From the NCBI GenBank assembly GCA_910578405.1, contig CAJTQO010000049.1, positions 1 to 25,814 on the forward strand: a DNA stretch of 25,814 nucleotides, written 5' to 3'. Of the stretch, positions 6,798-15,511 are shown piece after piece (position 1 is the first letter of the stretch; each line of letters opens with the position of its first letter). Both the position numbers and the translations under genes were made by a program. The notes beneath the pieces were generated by a model. The model had not been told where the DNA came from. It saw only the letters and a list, made by a program, of their open reading frames with translations, and searched no databases. The DNA is from an uncultured Lachnospiraceae bacterium. Lineage in GTDB: Bacteria; Bacillota; Clostridia; Lachnospirales; Lachnospiraceae.

Positions 6798-7585
6798 CCT
6801 TCCACCGCATATAATAGCAGCGCCGCCGCCACTGCCGCATTCAGGGATTCCAACTGCCCCGCCATAGGAATCCGTATATAGGCGTCCGCCAACCCCGCCG
6901 TTTCCCTTGTCAGCCCATTGCCTTCATTGCCAATTAAAAAAGCGGTGGGCCTGCAGTAGTCGCATTCATCATAACATTGCTCCCCCTCCAGGTGCGCGGC
7001 ATAAACCTTTATCCCCTGTCCCTGCATCTGCCGTATGGCGCCATGGAGATGCCCGGTATACAAAAATGGCACCCTGTATATGGAGCCCATCGTCGCCCGC
7101 ACCGTCTTTGGGTTATAAATATCCACCGTATCGCTGTCCATAATAATCCCACTCACCCCTGCCCCTTCCCCGGTGCGCAGTATCGTCCCAAGATTCCCCG
7201 GGTCCTGCAGATTCTCCAAAATAAGGAAAAAAGGACGTTCCCTCTTTCCTATCATATCCTCCAACCGATACGTCTGCTGCCTGACTATGCATAAGATTCC
7301 CTGCGGTGACTGTGTATCCGACATCTTGGCAAATGCCTCCCCGGAAACCGTCTCAAAACCGCACCGCTCCAATTTCCCGTATGCCTTTTCCCATAATGCA
7401 GAGTGCATCCCCCCGTTTTTCCATACATCCTCGGACACGTAAACTTCCTCCAGCATCTTTTCCGGGGCCTCCAAAAACATCTTTACCCCCTCTGTCAAAA
7501 AAACCCCCTCTTGCCTGCGCAGCGCCGGTTTTTTCCTTAACTGCGCCACATATTTTACTTTCTGGTTCGCCAGACTTGTTATCAT
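6773..7585 (-). CDS. TrmH/SpoU-family RNA 2'-O-methyltransferase
   Basis: The start chosen is the ATG at 7585 (MITSLANQKVKYVAQL), about 8 nt from GGAGG. A GTG two codons earlier (7591) is possible but closer to the site. The 270-residue product has an N-terminal substrate-binding domain (SpoU_sub_bind type, FLTEGVKMFLEA). The C-terminal knotted SPOUT domain carries its three motifs: LENLQDPGNLGTILRT, IGNEGNGL and IPMAGQLESLNAAVAAALL. The enzyme uses SAM to methylate a ribose 2'-OH in rRNA or tRNA. The exact nucleotide cannot be read from sequence. The stop overlaps the GTG of a small downstream frame (element B). The upstream 283 nt hold no recognisable promoter, so it may be transcribed from pfkA. 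Confidence 0.92.
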   Translation of the reverse strand: MITSLANQKVKYVAQLRKKPALRRQEGVFLTEGVKMFLEAPEKMLEEVYVSEDVWKNGGMHSALWEKAYGKLERCGFETVSGEAFAKMSDTQSPQGILCIVRQQTYRLEDMIGKRERPFFLILENLQDPGNLGTILRTGEGAGVSGIIMDSDTVDIYNPKTVRATMGSIYRVPFLYTGHLHGAIRQMQGQGIKVYAAHLEGEQCYDECDYCRPTAFLIGNEGNGLTRETAGLADAYIRIPMAGQLESLNAAVAAALLLYAVEGQRRAALR

Positions 7586-7868
7586 AACCACTGCCTCCCT
7601 CCTGCCCTCCCTTTATCTCCGCTTCCCAAACAAAATGCTTTTTGCGTCCAAAGCCTTTTTCCTTAACCCTTTTCCTTTTATGTAAACGATAAAAAGAGCC
7701 GCCGCCTTCAGGAGCCAAAGCGTAGAATGTGATGCTTCAAAAATAAATTATCTACATCCCGCACTTTAGCCCCTTACTGCGAAAGCCCTTCCTAAAAGTC
7801 CGCACATAAACAAAACAACCCATACATTCCAAACAACCATGCCATCGGACTGCAAAAACATATCCGCC
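7586..7868. other. Non-coding gap between pfkA and the methyltransferase gene
   Basis: Apart from the methyltransferase ribosome binding site (AGGAGGGAGG), I see no gene, no hairpin with a T-run and no good promoter on either strand. A six-base inverted match (AGTCCG/CGGACT) flanks a loop of about 50 nt and is probably not functional. Confidence 0.5.
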
Positions 7869-8843
7869 TTACATCGACAACGCCCTGCTCACTTCATACT
7901 GGTATTCGGAAATGCTCTTCTTCATAGCCAGCGCTTCCTCTATGTCAAAGTCCTGGAACTCCCCATGCTTATAGCCTACCACGCGGTTTGTCTTTCCCTG
8001 GCAAAGGATATCCGCCGCGTAGGCCCCCATAATGGATGCATAGAAACGATCCTTACAAGTCGGATTGCCGCCGCGCTGCATGTACCCAAGAATCGTCGCC
8101 CTCGTCTCAATGCCAGTCGCCGCCTCAATCCTCCGCGCCATAGACGTGGAATGGCCAATCCCCTCCGCATTGATAATAATATGATGCGTCTTGCCACGCT
8201 TCCTGTTATTGATTATGTTGTTAATAATTGTCTGTTCGTTTTTATCATATTTTTCCGGCAGGAGAATGTCCTCCGCACCGTTGGCGACCCCGCACCAAAG
8301 AGCGATATACCCTGCATTCCTGCCCATTACTTCAATGATGCTGCACCTTTCGTGGGAAGAAGAAGTGTCACGCACCTTATCAATCGCGTCCATCGCCGTA
8401 TTGATTGCCGTGTCAAACCCTATCGTATACTCTGTGCAGGTAATGTCCAGGTCAATCGTTCCGGGAATGCCCACCGTATTAATCCCTTGCCTGGAAAGAG
8501 CCTGCGCCCCACGGTAAGAGCCGTCCCCGCCAATTACCACCAACCCGTCAATGCCATGCTTGCGGCAAATCTCCGCCCCCTTCTGCTGGCCTTCCTCCGT
8601 TTTAAACTCCGTACACCGGGCCGTGCCCAATATGGTGCCGCCTCTTTGGATAATATCCGCTACGCTCCATTTCTCCAAATCCAAAATCTCTTCATTCAAA
8701 AGCCCCTGATAGCCCTTCTTAATACCCTTTACCTTCATTCCGTTGGCTATCGCTTTCCTTACCACCGCACGGATGGCTGCATTCATTCCCGGTGCATCCC
8801 CACCGCTCGTCAATACACCTATCGCTCTCATTTCTTTTGCCAT
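7869..8843 (-). CDS. pfkA: ATP-dependent 6-phosphofructokinase
   Basis: The start chosen is the ATG at 8843, 7 nt after GAGG; an in-frame GTG at 8849 lies too close to that site. The 324-residue product has the normal bacterial PfkA length. Motifs: TSGGDAPGMNAAIR (12-25), GGDGSYRGA (105-113), PGTIDLD (127-133), SSSHER (161-166) and EVMGR (171-175). The glycine in GGDGS and the G of PGTID indicate ATP rather than pyrophosphate as phosphoryl donor. D131 matches the catalytic Asp127 of the E. coli enzyme. L132 replaces the usual Asn of IDND. It phosphorylates fructose 6-phosphate, the committed step of glycolysis. It has its own strong promoter, although it directly follows dnaE, a neighbourhood conserved in many Firmicutes. 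Confidence 0.96.
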   Translation of the reverse strand: MAKEMRAIGVLTSGGDAPGMNAAIRAVVRKAIANGMKVKGIKKGYQGLLNEEILDLEKWSVADIIQRGGTILGTARCTEFKTEEGQQKGAEICRKHGIDGLVVIGGDGSYRGAQALSRQGINTVGIPGTIDLDITCTEYTIGFDTAINTAMDAIDKVRDTSSSHERCSIIEVMGRNAGYIALWCGVANGAEDILLPEKYDKNEQTIINNIINNRKRGKTHHIIINAEGIGHSTSMARRIEAATGIETRATILGYMQRGGNPTCKDRFYASIMGAYAADILCQGKTNRVVGYKHGEFQDFDIEEALAMKKSISEYQYEVSRALSM

Positions 8844-9056
8844 GACCACACCTCTTTATTCCCTTATCCAATACTAAAAGCCAGAAAACCGCAAAAAATC
8901 CTTTTCCTGCAGTCCCAATATACCGGTGCGCCGCCACTCCGTCCGGCCCCCTGCCTCTTTCCCGCCCCAGTCTGCCTTCTCCAGTCAAACCACCCAGGGC
9001 AATGCCCACAGAACCCTTCGGCGCAGCAACGCGCCCATATATGCTATGCTACTTTT

Positions 9057-9085
9057 ATTCTACCTTGTTTATGCATCCTTTTCAA
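9057..9085 (-). promoter_or_regulatory. pfkA promoter with long leader
   Basis: On the minus strand TTGAAA (9085-9080) and TAGAAT (9062-9057) are 17 nt apart. Transcription from near 9050 would give a leader of about 205 nt before the ATG at 8843. The leader is GC-rich in its first 150 nt. I recognise no known riboswitch in it. Confidence 0.8.
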
Positions 9086-9153
9086 TAGATTTTTCACAAT
9101 AATCCCCTATGTCAGGGCAATTTACTGCGATGACGCCCGTCGAAAATCTCTCC

Positions 9154-12100
9154 CTACGTTACCTTCACATTCCCTTCCCCATACAGCGCCGCCAGCCTTT
9201 CCACCAGCTCCCGGTCTGCCTTTACGTTCCGGTTGGGCGGCAGGTTTTTCACAGCCCTTGGGTTTTCCACATAGATGCATACCTGGTCCCGCCCGTCCGA
9301 CTCCGCCAGCCGGGCAAGCAAACCGCTTTCCGCTTCCTCGTAAGCCTCCTTGCTTGGGAATTTAATCCATAGTTTCCTCGTAATTTCATCAAAGGCCGTA
9401 ATCCGTTCGCAAATCAGCTTCCCGTCCTTTTCTTCCTCCACAGATACCCTTCCCCTGACAAACACCTTATTGTCCTCTGCCAGCAGCGCCGAATTCTTCT
9501 CATAGTCTCTGGGGAATACGATAACCTCCACGCTCCCCAGCAAATCCTCAATCTGTAAAAATGCCATCACCTTATCGTTTTTTGTATATTTTATTTTTTT
9601 ATCCGCAATAATTCCCCCAATGGTGGCCGTCTGCCCGTCCCGTACCGCCGTAGCCCCGGTTTCCTCATCCAACAGAAAATCCGCCGTTGTGTTTGTGGCG
9701 TTCTTTTTCCACATATCCTCATATTCTTCCAGCGGATGGCCGCTGATATATACGCCCAATACCTCTTTTTCAAAAGCAAGCAGCATCTCCTTGGAATATT
9801 CGCCAAGATTTGGCATTTTTATCTCAAACTCTTCTTTCTGCTCCTCAGAAACCCAGTCAAAAAGGGAAATCTGCCCGGCCAGGTTATTTTTCTTATCCTG
9901 CTGTATGCGGTCCATAATCTGCACATACACACTCATAAACTGTTTGCGGGTGCCGCCCAGGCTGTCCAGCGCCCCGGCTTTGATAAAGTTTTCCACCGCA
10001 CGCTTATTTATCTCTTTATCCGCCACCCTGGCAATAAAGTCTTTCAAATTTTTATAGGCCCCACATGCTTCCCTTTCCTCCACAATCGCGTCGATAATCG
10101 GCCTCCCTATGCTCTTTATGGCCGTCAGGGCATAACGTATGCCGCCCTCCGTAACGGAAAAGCCGGCCTCCCCGCCATTGATATCCGGCGGCAAGATGGC
10201 AATTCCCATGCTGCGGCAGGTCATAATATATTCCGACACCTTCATTGGGTAATCAATCACCGAAGTCAGCAAAGCCGCCATAAATTCCACCGGATAATAA
10301 TATTTCAAATAAGCCGTCTGGTAAGAAACCACCGCATAGCAGGCGGCATGGGATTTGTTAAACGCATATTTGGCAAAATCCATCATATCCGCATAAATCT
10401 GCCGCGCCGTCCCTTCCGCAATGCCATTGGCTATACAGCCAGGCACCCCTTCCTCCTGATTCCCATAGACGAAATTGTCCCGTTCCTTTTCCATCACTGC
10501 CTGTTTCTTTTTGCTCATGGCACGCCGCACCAGGTCGCTGCGCCCCAAAGTATAGCCGCCCAAATCCCGCACAATCTGCATTACCTGCTCCTGGTAGACG
10601 ATACAGCCATAGGTGGGCGCCAGGATTGGCTCCAACTGCGGACATGCATAGGTGATTTCCCCGCCGCTGTTTTTGCCCCGCACATATTTGGGGATAAAAT
10701 CCATGGGGCCTGGACGGTACAAAGAAATGCCGGCAATAATATCCTCCAGGCTATGGGGTTTGAGTTCCTTCATAAAGTTTTTCATGCCGCCGCTTTCCAA
10801 CTGGAACACCCCGTCCGTGCGCCCCGTCCCAATGGCGCTTAACACGGCCTGGTCGTTATAATCGACCTGTTCCATATCCACCAAAATCCCTTTTGTTTTC
10901 CGGATAAAGCGGACTGCATTCTGAATCACCGTCAACGTGCGAAGACCAAGGAAATCCATTTTCAAAAGCCCCAGTTCTTCTATCGTGGTCATAGTAAACT
11001 GTGTAGTAATGGAACCGTCGCTGCCTCTGGATAACGGAACAAATTCCTCCGCCGGTTTGCTGCAGATTACCACCCCGGCCGCATGCATGGAAGCATTCCT
11101 TGGCAAGCCCTCTAACCTGCGGCTCATGTCTATCAGACTTTTCACCTGCTCATCCTGTTCATACATTTTACGCAGCTCCGGGTTGATGGAAAGAGCCCGC
11201 TCTATCGTAATATTCAGTTCATTAGGAATCATCTTGGCAATGGAATCCACATAGGCATAGGGCAAATCCATCACCCTTCCCACATCCCGTATTACGCCTT
11301 TGGCCGCCATCGTCAGGAAGGTTACAATCTGCACCACCTTGTCCGAACCATATTTCTTCCCCACATAGTCAATGACTTCTTGGCGCCTTTCAAAGCAAAA
11401 ATCAATGTCGATATCGGGCATGGACACTCTTTCCGGATTCAAAAAACGTTCAAACAGCAGATTATAGCGGATTGGGTCAATATCCGTAATCCTAAGACAA
11501 TAAGAAACAATGCTCCCCGCCGCAGACCCCCTCCCTGGCCCCACCATAATCTCATGGCTTTTGGCAAAATTAATAAAGTCCCATACAATCAGGAAATAAT
11601 CCACATAACCCATCGTCCGTATGACATTCAGCTCATAGTCCAGCCGCTCTTTCAGCCCTTCGGCCGTCATCCCTTCCGGTATCCGCAGGCCATACTCCGC
11701 TTCCTCTGCCCGCTGCCGTCCGGCGCCATACTCCGTTCCCACTTCCTGCCGCTGCCCGGCGCCGTCGTCCGCTTCCTGCCGCCGCACGGCGCCATACTCC
11801 GTTTCCTCTTCCTGCCGCCGCACGACGCCGTCGTCCGTTCCCGCTTCCATATCCGTCCGCTTCCCAGGCTCTCCGAATTCCGAACAGTTTCCTGGCTCTC
11901 CAGGCTCCATCCGCACGCCATATCTCTCATACAGCCCGTCATAGCAAAGTTTGTTCAAATAAGACCAGGAATCATGCCCCTGAGGCACTTCGAAGCGAGG
12001 CAGCTTCGTTACGCCAAACTCAATTTCCACATGACAACGGTCTGCAATCCTCTGGGTATTTTCCACCGCTTCCCAGGCATAGGGAAACAGCCCTTTCATC

Positions 12101-12849
12101 TCTTCCTCGCTCTTTACATAATACTGTCCGCCCTCGTAGCGCATCCGGTCTTCATCCGCCAGTTTCTTGGCGGTCTGGATGCACAGCAGGATATCATGGG
12201 GCTTCTCATCCTCCGCATAAGTATAATGCACATCATTGGTCACCACCAGCGGGATGTCCAGTTCTTTGCTCATCTGCAGCAGCGCCGCATTCACCGTCTT
12301 CTGCTCTGGAATGCCATGATCCTGCATCTCCAGGAAATAATTCCCTTTCCCAAAACATTCCTCATACTTTCGCGCCGATTTTTTCGCTTCCTCCACCAGC
12401 CCCTTTACAATATAACGCTGCACCTCCCCGGCCAGGCACGCCGACAGCGCTATAATCCCTTCATGGAATTGCCGCAAAACTTCCATATCCACACGGGGCC
12501 TGTAATAAAACCCTTCCGTAAAACCACGGCTTACAATCTTCATCAGGTTCGCATACCCGGCGTTATTCTCCGCCAGCAGAACCAAATGGTAATAACGATC
12601 TTCTCCCCCGTTCAATTCTTTATCAAAGCGGGAATTGGGCGCCACATAGACTTCACAGCCCATAATGGGATTAATGCCTGCCGCCTTCGCTTCCTTATAA
12701 AAATCAATCACGCCATACATAACCCCATGGTCTGTGATGGCGGCGCTGTCCATCCCCAGCTCCTTCACCCGCTTTACATATTCCTTAATTTTATTGGAAC
12801 CGTCCAATAAACTATATTCCGTATGTACATGCAAATGAGCAAACGCCAT
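9154..12849 (-). CDS. dnaE: DNA polymerase III alpha subunit (DnaE type) with a repeat-bearing insertion
   Basis: The start chosen is the ATG at 12849 (MAFAHLHVHTEYSLLDG) behind GGAGGAGCGGT; the open frame to 12918 is not needed. The product has 1231 residues. The N-terminal PHP domain (1-~290) keeps an apparently complete set of metal ligands: H7, H9, H41, E66, H88, C138, D206 and H208. This suggests a built-in 3'-5' proofreading activity, unlike E. coli DnaE. The palm carries GPGRGSAAGS (438-447), the catalytic PDIDIDF (478-484, D479 and D481) and MDFLGLRTL with the third Asp. Tandem HhH and an OB-fold (ATIGGIIADKKIKYTKND) follow. Residues about 312-395, between PHP and palm, contain a non-conserved charged insertion with tandem repeats that explains the extra length. 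It is the replicative or lagging-strand polymerase subunit. Confidence 0.96.
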   Translation of the reverse strand: MAFAHLHVHTEYSLLDGSNKIKEYVKRVKELGMDSAAITDHGVMYGVIDFYKEAKAAGINPIMGCEVYVAPNSRFDKELNGGEDRYYHLVLLAENNAGYANLMKIVSRGFTEGFYYRPRVDMEVLRQFHEGIIALSACLAGEVQRYIVKGLVEEAKKSARKYEECFGKGNYFLEMQDHGIPEQKTVNAALLQMSKELDIPLVVTNDVHYTYAEDEKPHDILLCIQTAKKLADEDRMRYEGGQYYVKSEEEMKGLFPYAWEAVENTQRIADRCHVEIEFGVTKLPRFEVPQGHDSWSYLNKLCYDGLYERYGVRMEPGEPGNCSEFGEPGKRTDMEAGTDDGVVRRQEEETEYGAVRRQEADDGAGQRQEVGTEYGAGRQRAEEAEYGLRIPEGMTAEGLKERLDYELNVIRTMGYVDYFLIVWDFINFAKSHEIMVGPGRGSAAGSIVSYCLRITDIDPIRYNLLFERFLNPERVSMPDIDIDFCFERRQEVIDYVGKKYGSDKVVQIVTFLTMAAKGVIRDVGRVMDLPYAYVDSIAKMIPNELNITIERALSINPELRKMYEQDEQVKSLIDMSRRLEGLPRNASMHAAGVVICSKPAEEFVPLSRGSDGSITTQFTMTTIEELGLLKMDFLGLRTLTVIQNAVRFIRKTKGILVDMEQVDYNDQAVLSAIGTGRTDGVFQLESGGMKNFMKELKPHSLEDIIAGISLYRPGPMDFIPKYVRGKNSGGEITYACPQLEPILAPTYGCIVYQEQVMQIVRDLGGYTLGRSDLVRRAMSKKKQAVMEKERDNFVYGNQEEGVPGCIANGIAEGTARQIYADMMDFAKYAFNKSHAACYAVVSYQTAYLKYYYPVEFMAALLTSVIDYPMKVSEYIMTCRSMGIAILPPDINGGEAGFSVTEGGIRYALTAIKSIGRPIIDAIVEEREACGAYKNLKDFIARVADKEINKRAVENFIKAGALDSLGGTRKQFMSVYVQIMDRIQQDKKNNLAGQISLFDWVSEEQKEEFEIKMPNLGEYSKEMLLAFEKEVLGVYISGHPLEEYEDMWKKNATNTTADFLLDEETGATAVRDGQTATIGGIIADKKIKYTKNDKVMAFLQIEDLLGSVEVIVFPRDYEKNSALLAEDNKVFVRGRVSVEEEKDGKLICERITAFDEITRKLWIKFPSKEAYEEAESGLLARLAESDGRDQVCIYVENPRAVKNLPPNRNVKADRELVERLAALYGEGNVKVT
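11689..11829 (-). repeat. In-frame tandem repeat (36/30-bp units) inside dnaE
   Basis: This encodes DnaE residues 341-387 as four degenerate units: GVVRRQEEETEY, GAVRRQEADD, GAGQRQEVGTEY and GAGRQRAEEAEY. At DNA level the units are 36, 30, 36 and 36 bp with high identity (shared CGGCGCCATACTCCG and CTTCCTGCCGC cores on the plus strand). All lengths are multiples of three, so the frame is kept. Confidence 0.9.
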
Positions 12850-13167
12850 ACCGCTCCTCCTATTCCAGTCCCGCTTTACTTCCAATTTTGCCTTTCTTCC
12901 GCATCCGCATCCTCCCATCCCGGGCCTTCCCCTGTGGAAGATATTCTGGCCAAAACGCCCTTTAGGAATTCCTTATTTTTGTTCCTCCTCCATACTGCGC
13001 CCAATGTCGGTTGGCGCACAACCAAAATAATCGGCATATCGTTCCGAAAAGGGGAAATCTTTGTTATGATTATACAGATTTCAGATACACGAAGCGCAAT
13101 CCGCAGCCAGGCTTGCTATGCCAAATCCCCTACCTGTTTTTATTGCACGAACCAAAACTTCTTTTCC
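12850..13167. other. dnaE leader region with hairpin, no gene
   Basis: Between glmS and dnaE there is no convincing gene. Besides the -10 candidate at 13069-13074, TGCGCCCAA (12995-13003) and TTGGCGCA (13011-13018) form an 8-bp stem with one bulge and a short loop. It lies in the probable dnaE leader and has no T-run in the minus direction, so it is not a terminator. No clear glmS terminator is present. Confidence 0.5.
13069..13074 (-). promoter_or_regulatory. Candidate -10 box for dnaE
   Basis: TATAAT on the minus strand is perfect, but the best upstream hexamer is TTGCGC at 19 nt spacing, so the -35 is poor. It gives a leader of about 210 nt to the dnaE ATG. Confidence 0.4.
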
Positions 13168-14988
13168 TTACTCCACCGTAACCACCTTCGCCAGGTTTCT
13201 CGGTTTATCCACATCCAGCCCCTTATCCAATGAAACATAATAAGCCAGAAGCTGCAGTGCCGCCGAAACAGGCATCACCATAAACTCATCCCGCATTTGG
13301 GGCAGTTTAAACACACTGTCCCATGACGCGTCCTCATCCAGCCTATAGTTTTCCTTCATAAACAAAATCACCTCAGCCCCTCTGGACTGCACTTCCTTCA
13401 CATTGGAAAACTCCTTGGACTGTACCTTATCCTGGGTAATCACCGCAATCACCGGAGTGTCCTGCGTAATAAGCGCAATGGTTCCGTGCTTTAGTTCACC
13501 GGACGCATAAGCCTCTGAATGGATGTAGGAAATTTCTTTTAGCTTCAAAGACCCTTCCAGCAGGATGGAATAATCCATGCCGCGGCCAATCATAAACACG
13601 TCTTTTGCATTTAAGATTCTTCTGGCAATGTAATGAATCTCTTCCCTCCTGTCCAAAACCTTCTGTATCGCCTCGGGCGCCCTCTGCAATTCCGCCATAA
13701 ACGCCCTGGTGGCCGCTTCGTCAAAAACGCCCCTTGCATATGCCATCCGCCCCGTAAGCAGATACAGCGCCGCCAACTGCGTTGTATACGCTTTTGTGCT
13801 GGCCACTGCAATTTCCGGCCCTGCATTGGTATAAATCACATAATCGCTCTCCCTGGCAATGGAAGCGCCCTTTACATTTACAATGGCCAGAGTCTTTGCC
13901 CCATTCCTTTTTGCATATTTCAAAGCCTCCAGCGTATCTATCGTTTCCCCGGACTGGGAAATGGCAATCACCAGCGTTTTCCCGTCCACCAGCGAATCCG
14001 TATACATAAACTCACTGGCCAGCTCCACGTCCATATGCATTTTCACAAAAGACTGCATCAACGCTTTCCCCACCAGCCCTGCGTGCATGGCCGTCCCGCA
14101 GGCCACCACACAGATTTGGCTGCATTCCGTCAGCAGGCTGTCGGGTATGCCGTCCTGCGTTAAGTCGGGCAGGCCCTCTTTCATCCGCGGTTCTATCGTC
14201 TCCCGGATTACTTGCGGCTGCTCCATAATTTCCTTTTCCATATAGAACGGATATCCGCCTTTACTGCTGCGGTTCACATCCCAATTCACAGTGAGCCATT
14301 GGGGTTCCACTGGCTCGCCGGACATATCATATAACTCCACACTCTCTTTTTTCAAAGTCGCCACATGAAATTCCGGCAAAACGAAATAGTCCTTTGAATA
14401 CTGCCCAAGCGCAGTCACATCGGAAGCCATCATGCTCCCTTCCTCCGTCCTGGCGACTACAATCGGGCTAACGTTCCTCACTGCAAAAATCACATCCGGG
14501 ATATCCTCAAACATAATGCCCAAAGCAAATGTGCCCTTAAGCTTCAATACGGTCTTACGGATTGCCGCATAGGGATCCCCATTGTAAAAATGGGAGGCCA
14601 CTGCCGCCGCCACTTCACTGTCCGTTTGTGACTTCAGCTTCTCCTCCAGCTTATACTGCGCGATAAGGCTTTTATAGTTTTCAATAATGCCGTTATGTAT
14701 CACCGTCACGCCCCCAAATTGGTGCGGATGAGCATTGGCATCGCTGACGCCGCCATGGGTGGCCCATCTTGTATGGCCGATACCGCATACGCCACTGAGC
14801 CCGTCCCTTTCACATAAGGAGCGCAAATCCTTCACACGTCCTGCGCATTTGCGTATCCGCACCTGATGGTCTTCCCCGCAGACCGCGATGCCTGCGCTGT
14901 CATATCCCCTGTACTCCAACACTTCCAGCGCATCCAGCATGATTCCTTCCGCTTCATTCCTGCCTGTATATCCAATAATTCCACACAT
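13168..14988 (-). CDS. glmS: Glutamine-fructose-6-phosphate aminotransferase (isomerizing)
   Basis: The 606-residue product has the full family length. MCGIIGYTG starts the class II glutamine amidotransferase domain, with Cys2 as nucleophile after Met removal. HTRWATHGGVSDANAHPH and the RGYDSAGIA segment follow. Two sugar-isomerase (SIS) domains occupy the second half (QSGETIDTLEALKYAK, STKAYTTQLAALYLL), and the C-terminus DKPRNLAKVVTVE is the conserved tail. The enzyme makes glucosamine 6-phosphate from fructose 6-phosphate and glutamine, the entry to UDP-GlcNAc and peptidoglycan. TGAGGA lies about 8 nt before the ATG. Expression should be controlled by the self-cleaving ribozyme in the leader, which senses the product. 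The gene stands alone with its own promoter. Confidence 0.97.
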   Translation of the reverse strand: MCGIIGYTGRNEAEGIMLDALEVLEYRGYDSAGIAVCGEDHQVRIRKCAGRVKDLRSLCERDGLSGVCGIGHTRWATHGGVSDANAHPHQFGGVTVIHNGIIENYKSLIAQYKLEEKLKSQTDSEVAAAVASHFYNGDPYAAIRKTVLKLKGTFALGIMFEDIPDVIFAVRNVSPIVVARTEEGSMMASDVTALGQYSKDYFVLPEFHVATLKKESVELYDMSGEPVEPQWLTVNWDVNRSSKGGYPFYMEKEIMEQPQVIRETIEPRMKEGLPDLTQDGIPDSLLTECSQICVVACGTAMHAGLVGKALMQSFVKMHMDVELASEFMYTDSLVDGKTLVIAISQSGETIDTLEALKYAKRNGAKTLAIVNVKGASIARESDYVIYTNAGPEIAVASTKAYTTQLAALYLLTGRMAYARGVFDEAATRAFMAELQRAPEAIQKVLDRREEIHYIARRILNAKDVFMIGRGMDYSILLEGSLKLKEISYIHSEAYASGELKHGTIALITQDTPVIAVITQDKVQSKEFSNVKEVQSRGAEVILFMKENYRLDEDASWDSVFKLPQMRDEFMVMPVSAALQLLAYYVSLDKGLDVDKPRNLAKVVTVE

Positions 14989-15170
14989 ACCGATTCCTCA
15001 TCTTTCAATGTTTTTTCCATTTTCATTCTTTCTAACTTATTGTATTGCTGCATCTATGGTTATGTGTCGTCGGTTCCTGCCGTTTACAGTTTTTATTTTC
15101 CGCATCCCCTGTCCTTTGGCAGTTTGTCCCATATCCCTTTTCCTTCGTTTCCACATTCCCATAACCTGCA

Positions 15171-15340
15171 TCTCCGCTATGCCGACTTTGTTTTGCAGTT
15201 ACCCGCATATTTACCGGCATATCACGCATCGGAGCCGTGCGGGAAGGCACCCGCCGAATTTTCGATAACCTTCCTCCTCGTCAACCTGCCGCCCCGGACG
15301 CTCTATTTCAAAGCCTCCCCGGCAGGTGCATGGCGCTAGA
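15171..15340 (-). promoter_or_regulatory. glmS ribozyme (glucosamine-6-phosphate-activated self-cleaving RNA)
   Basis: The minus strand carries the core signatures of the class: AGCGCC at the cleavage site (15337-15332), a P2 stem ACCTGCCG/CGGCAGGT, then GTTGACGAGG (15285-15276) and TTATCGAAAATTCGGCGGG (15268-15250). TGCC and a C-rich run come next, and a distal P4-like hairpin with TATGCCG/CGGCATA arms ends near 15178. Cleavage is expected between the A at 15337 and the G at 15336. Glucosamine 6-phosphate is the cofactor of the reaction, and the cleaved glmS mRNA is then degraded. About 180 nt separate the ribozyme from the glmS start. The boundaries are approximate because I did not fold it. 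Confidence 0.93.
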
Positions 15341-15511
15341 TGGAAAATGGCGCTGGAAGTTACTGGCTACAGATTTTTGCTTCGTGCATCTGAAATCCAT
15401 ATAATTTCTGTCATTTACCCTATTCTGTTTTCAATGTCCAAAAGCATAGAGGCAGCGCATAGTCCCTGCCGTCCGCCAACGCATTTTTATTTTAAATTAT
15501 GCGCTTTTTGC

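Noticed and set aside
7839..9365. 508-codon open frame on the plus strand
   Set aside because: It lies antisense to pfkA and the dnaE end, has no family resemblance and no ribosome binding site, and arises from the codon bias of the real minus-strand genes.
9736..10842. 368-codon open frame on the plus strand
   Set aside because: Antisense to conserved dnaE motifs; no recognisable domain.
11686..11910. Intein or domain insertion in dnaE
   Set aside because: The segment is about 75 residues, low-complexity and repetitive, with no intein splice residues or blocks.
11380..12810. 476-codon open frame on the plus strand
   Set aside because: Fully antisense to dnaE, with His/Arg/Pro-rich composition typical of a shadow frame.
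12850..12918. Upstream extension of dnaE to an ATG at 12918
   Set aside because: The extra 23 residues are absent from the family, and GGAGGAGC lies directly before the ATG at 12849.
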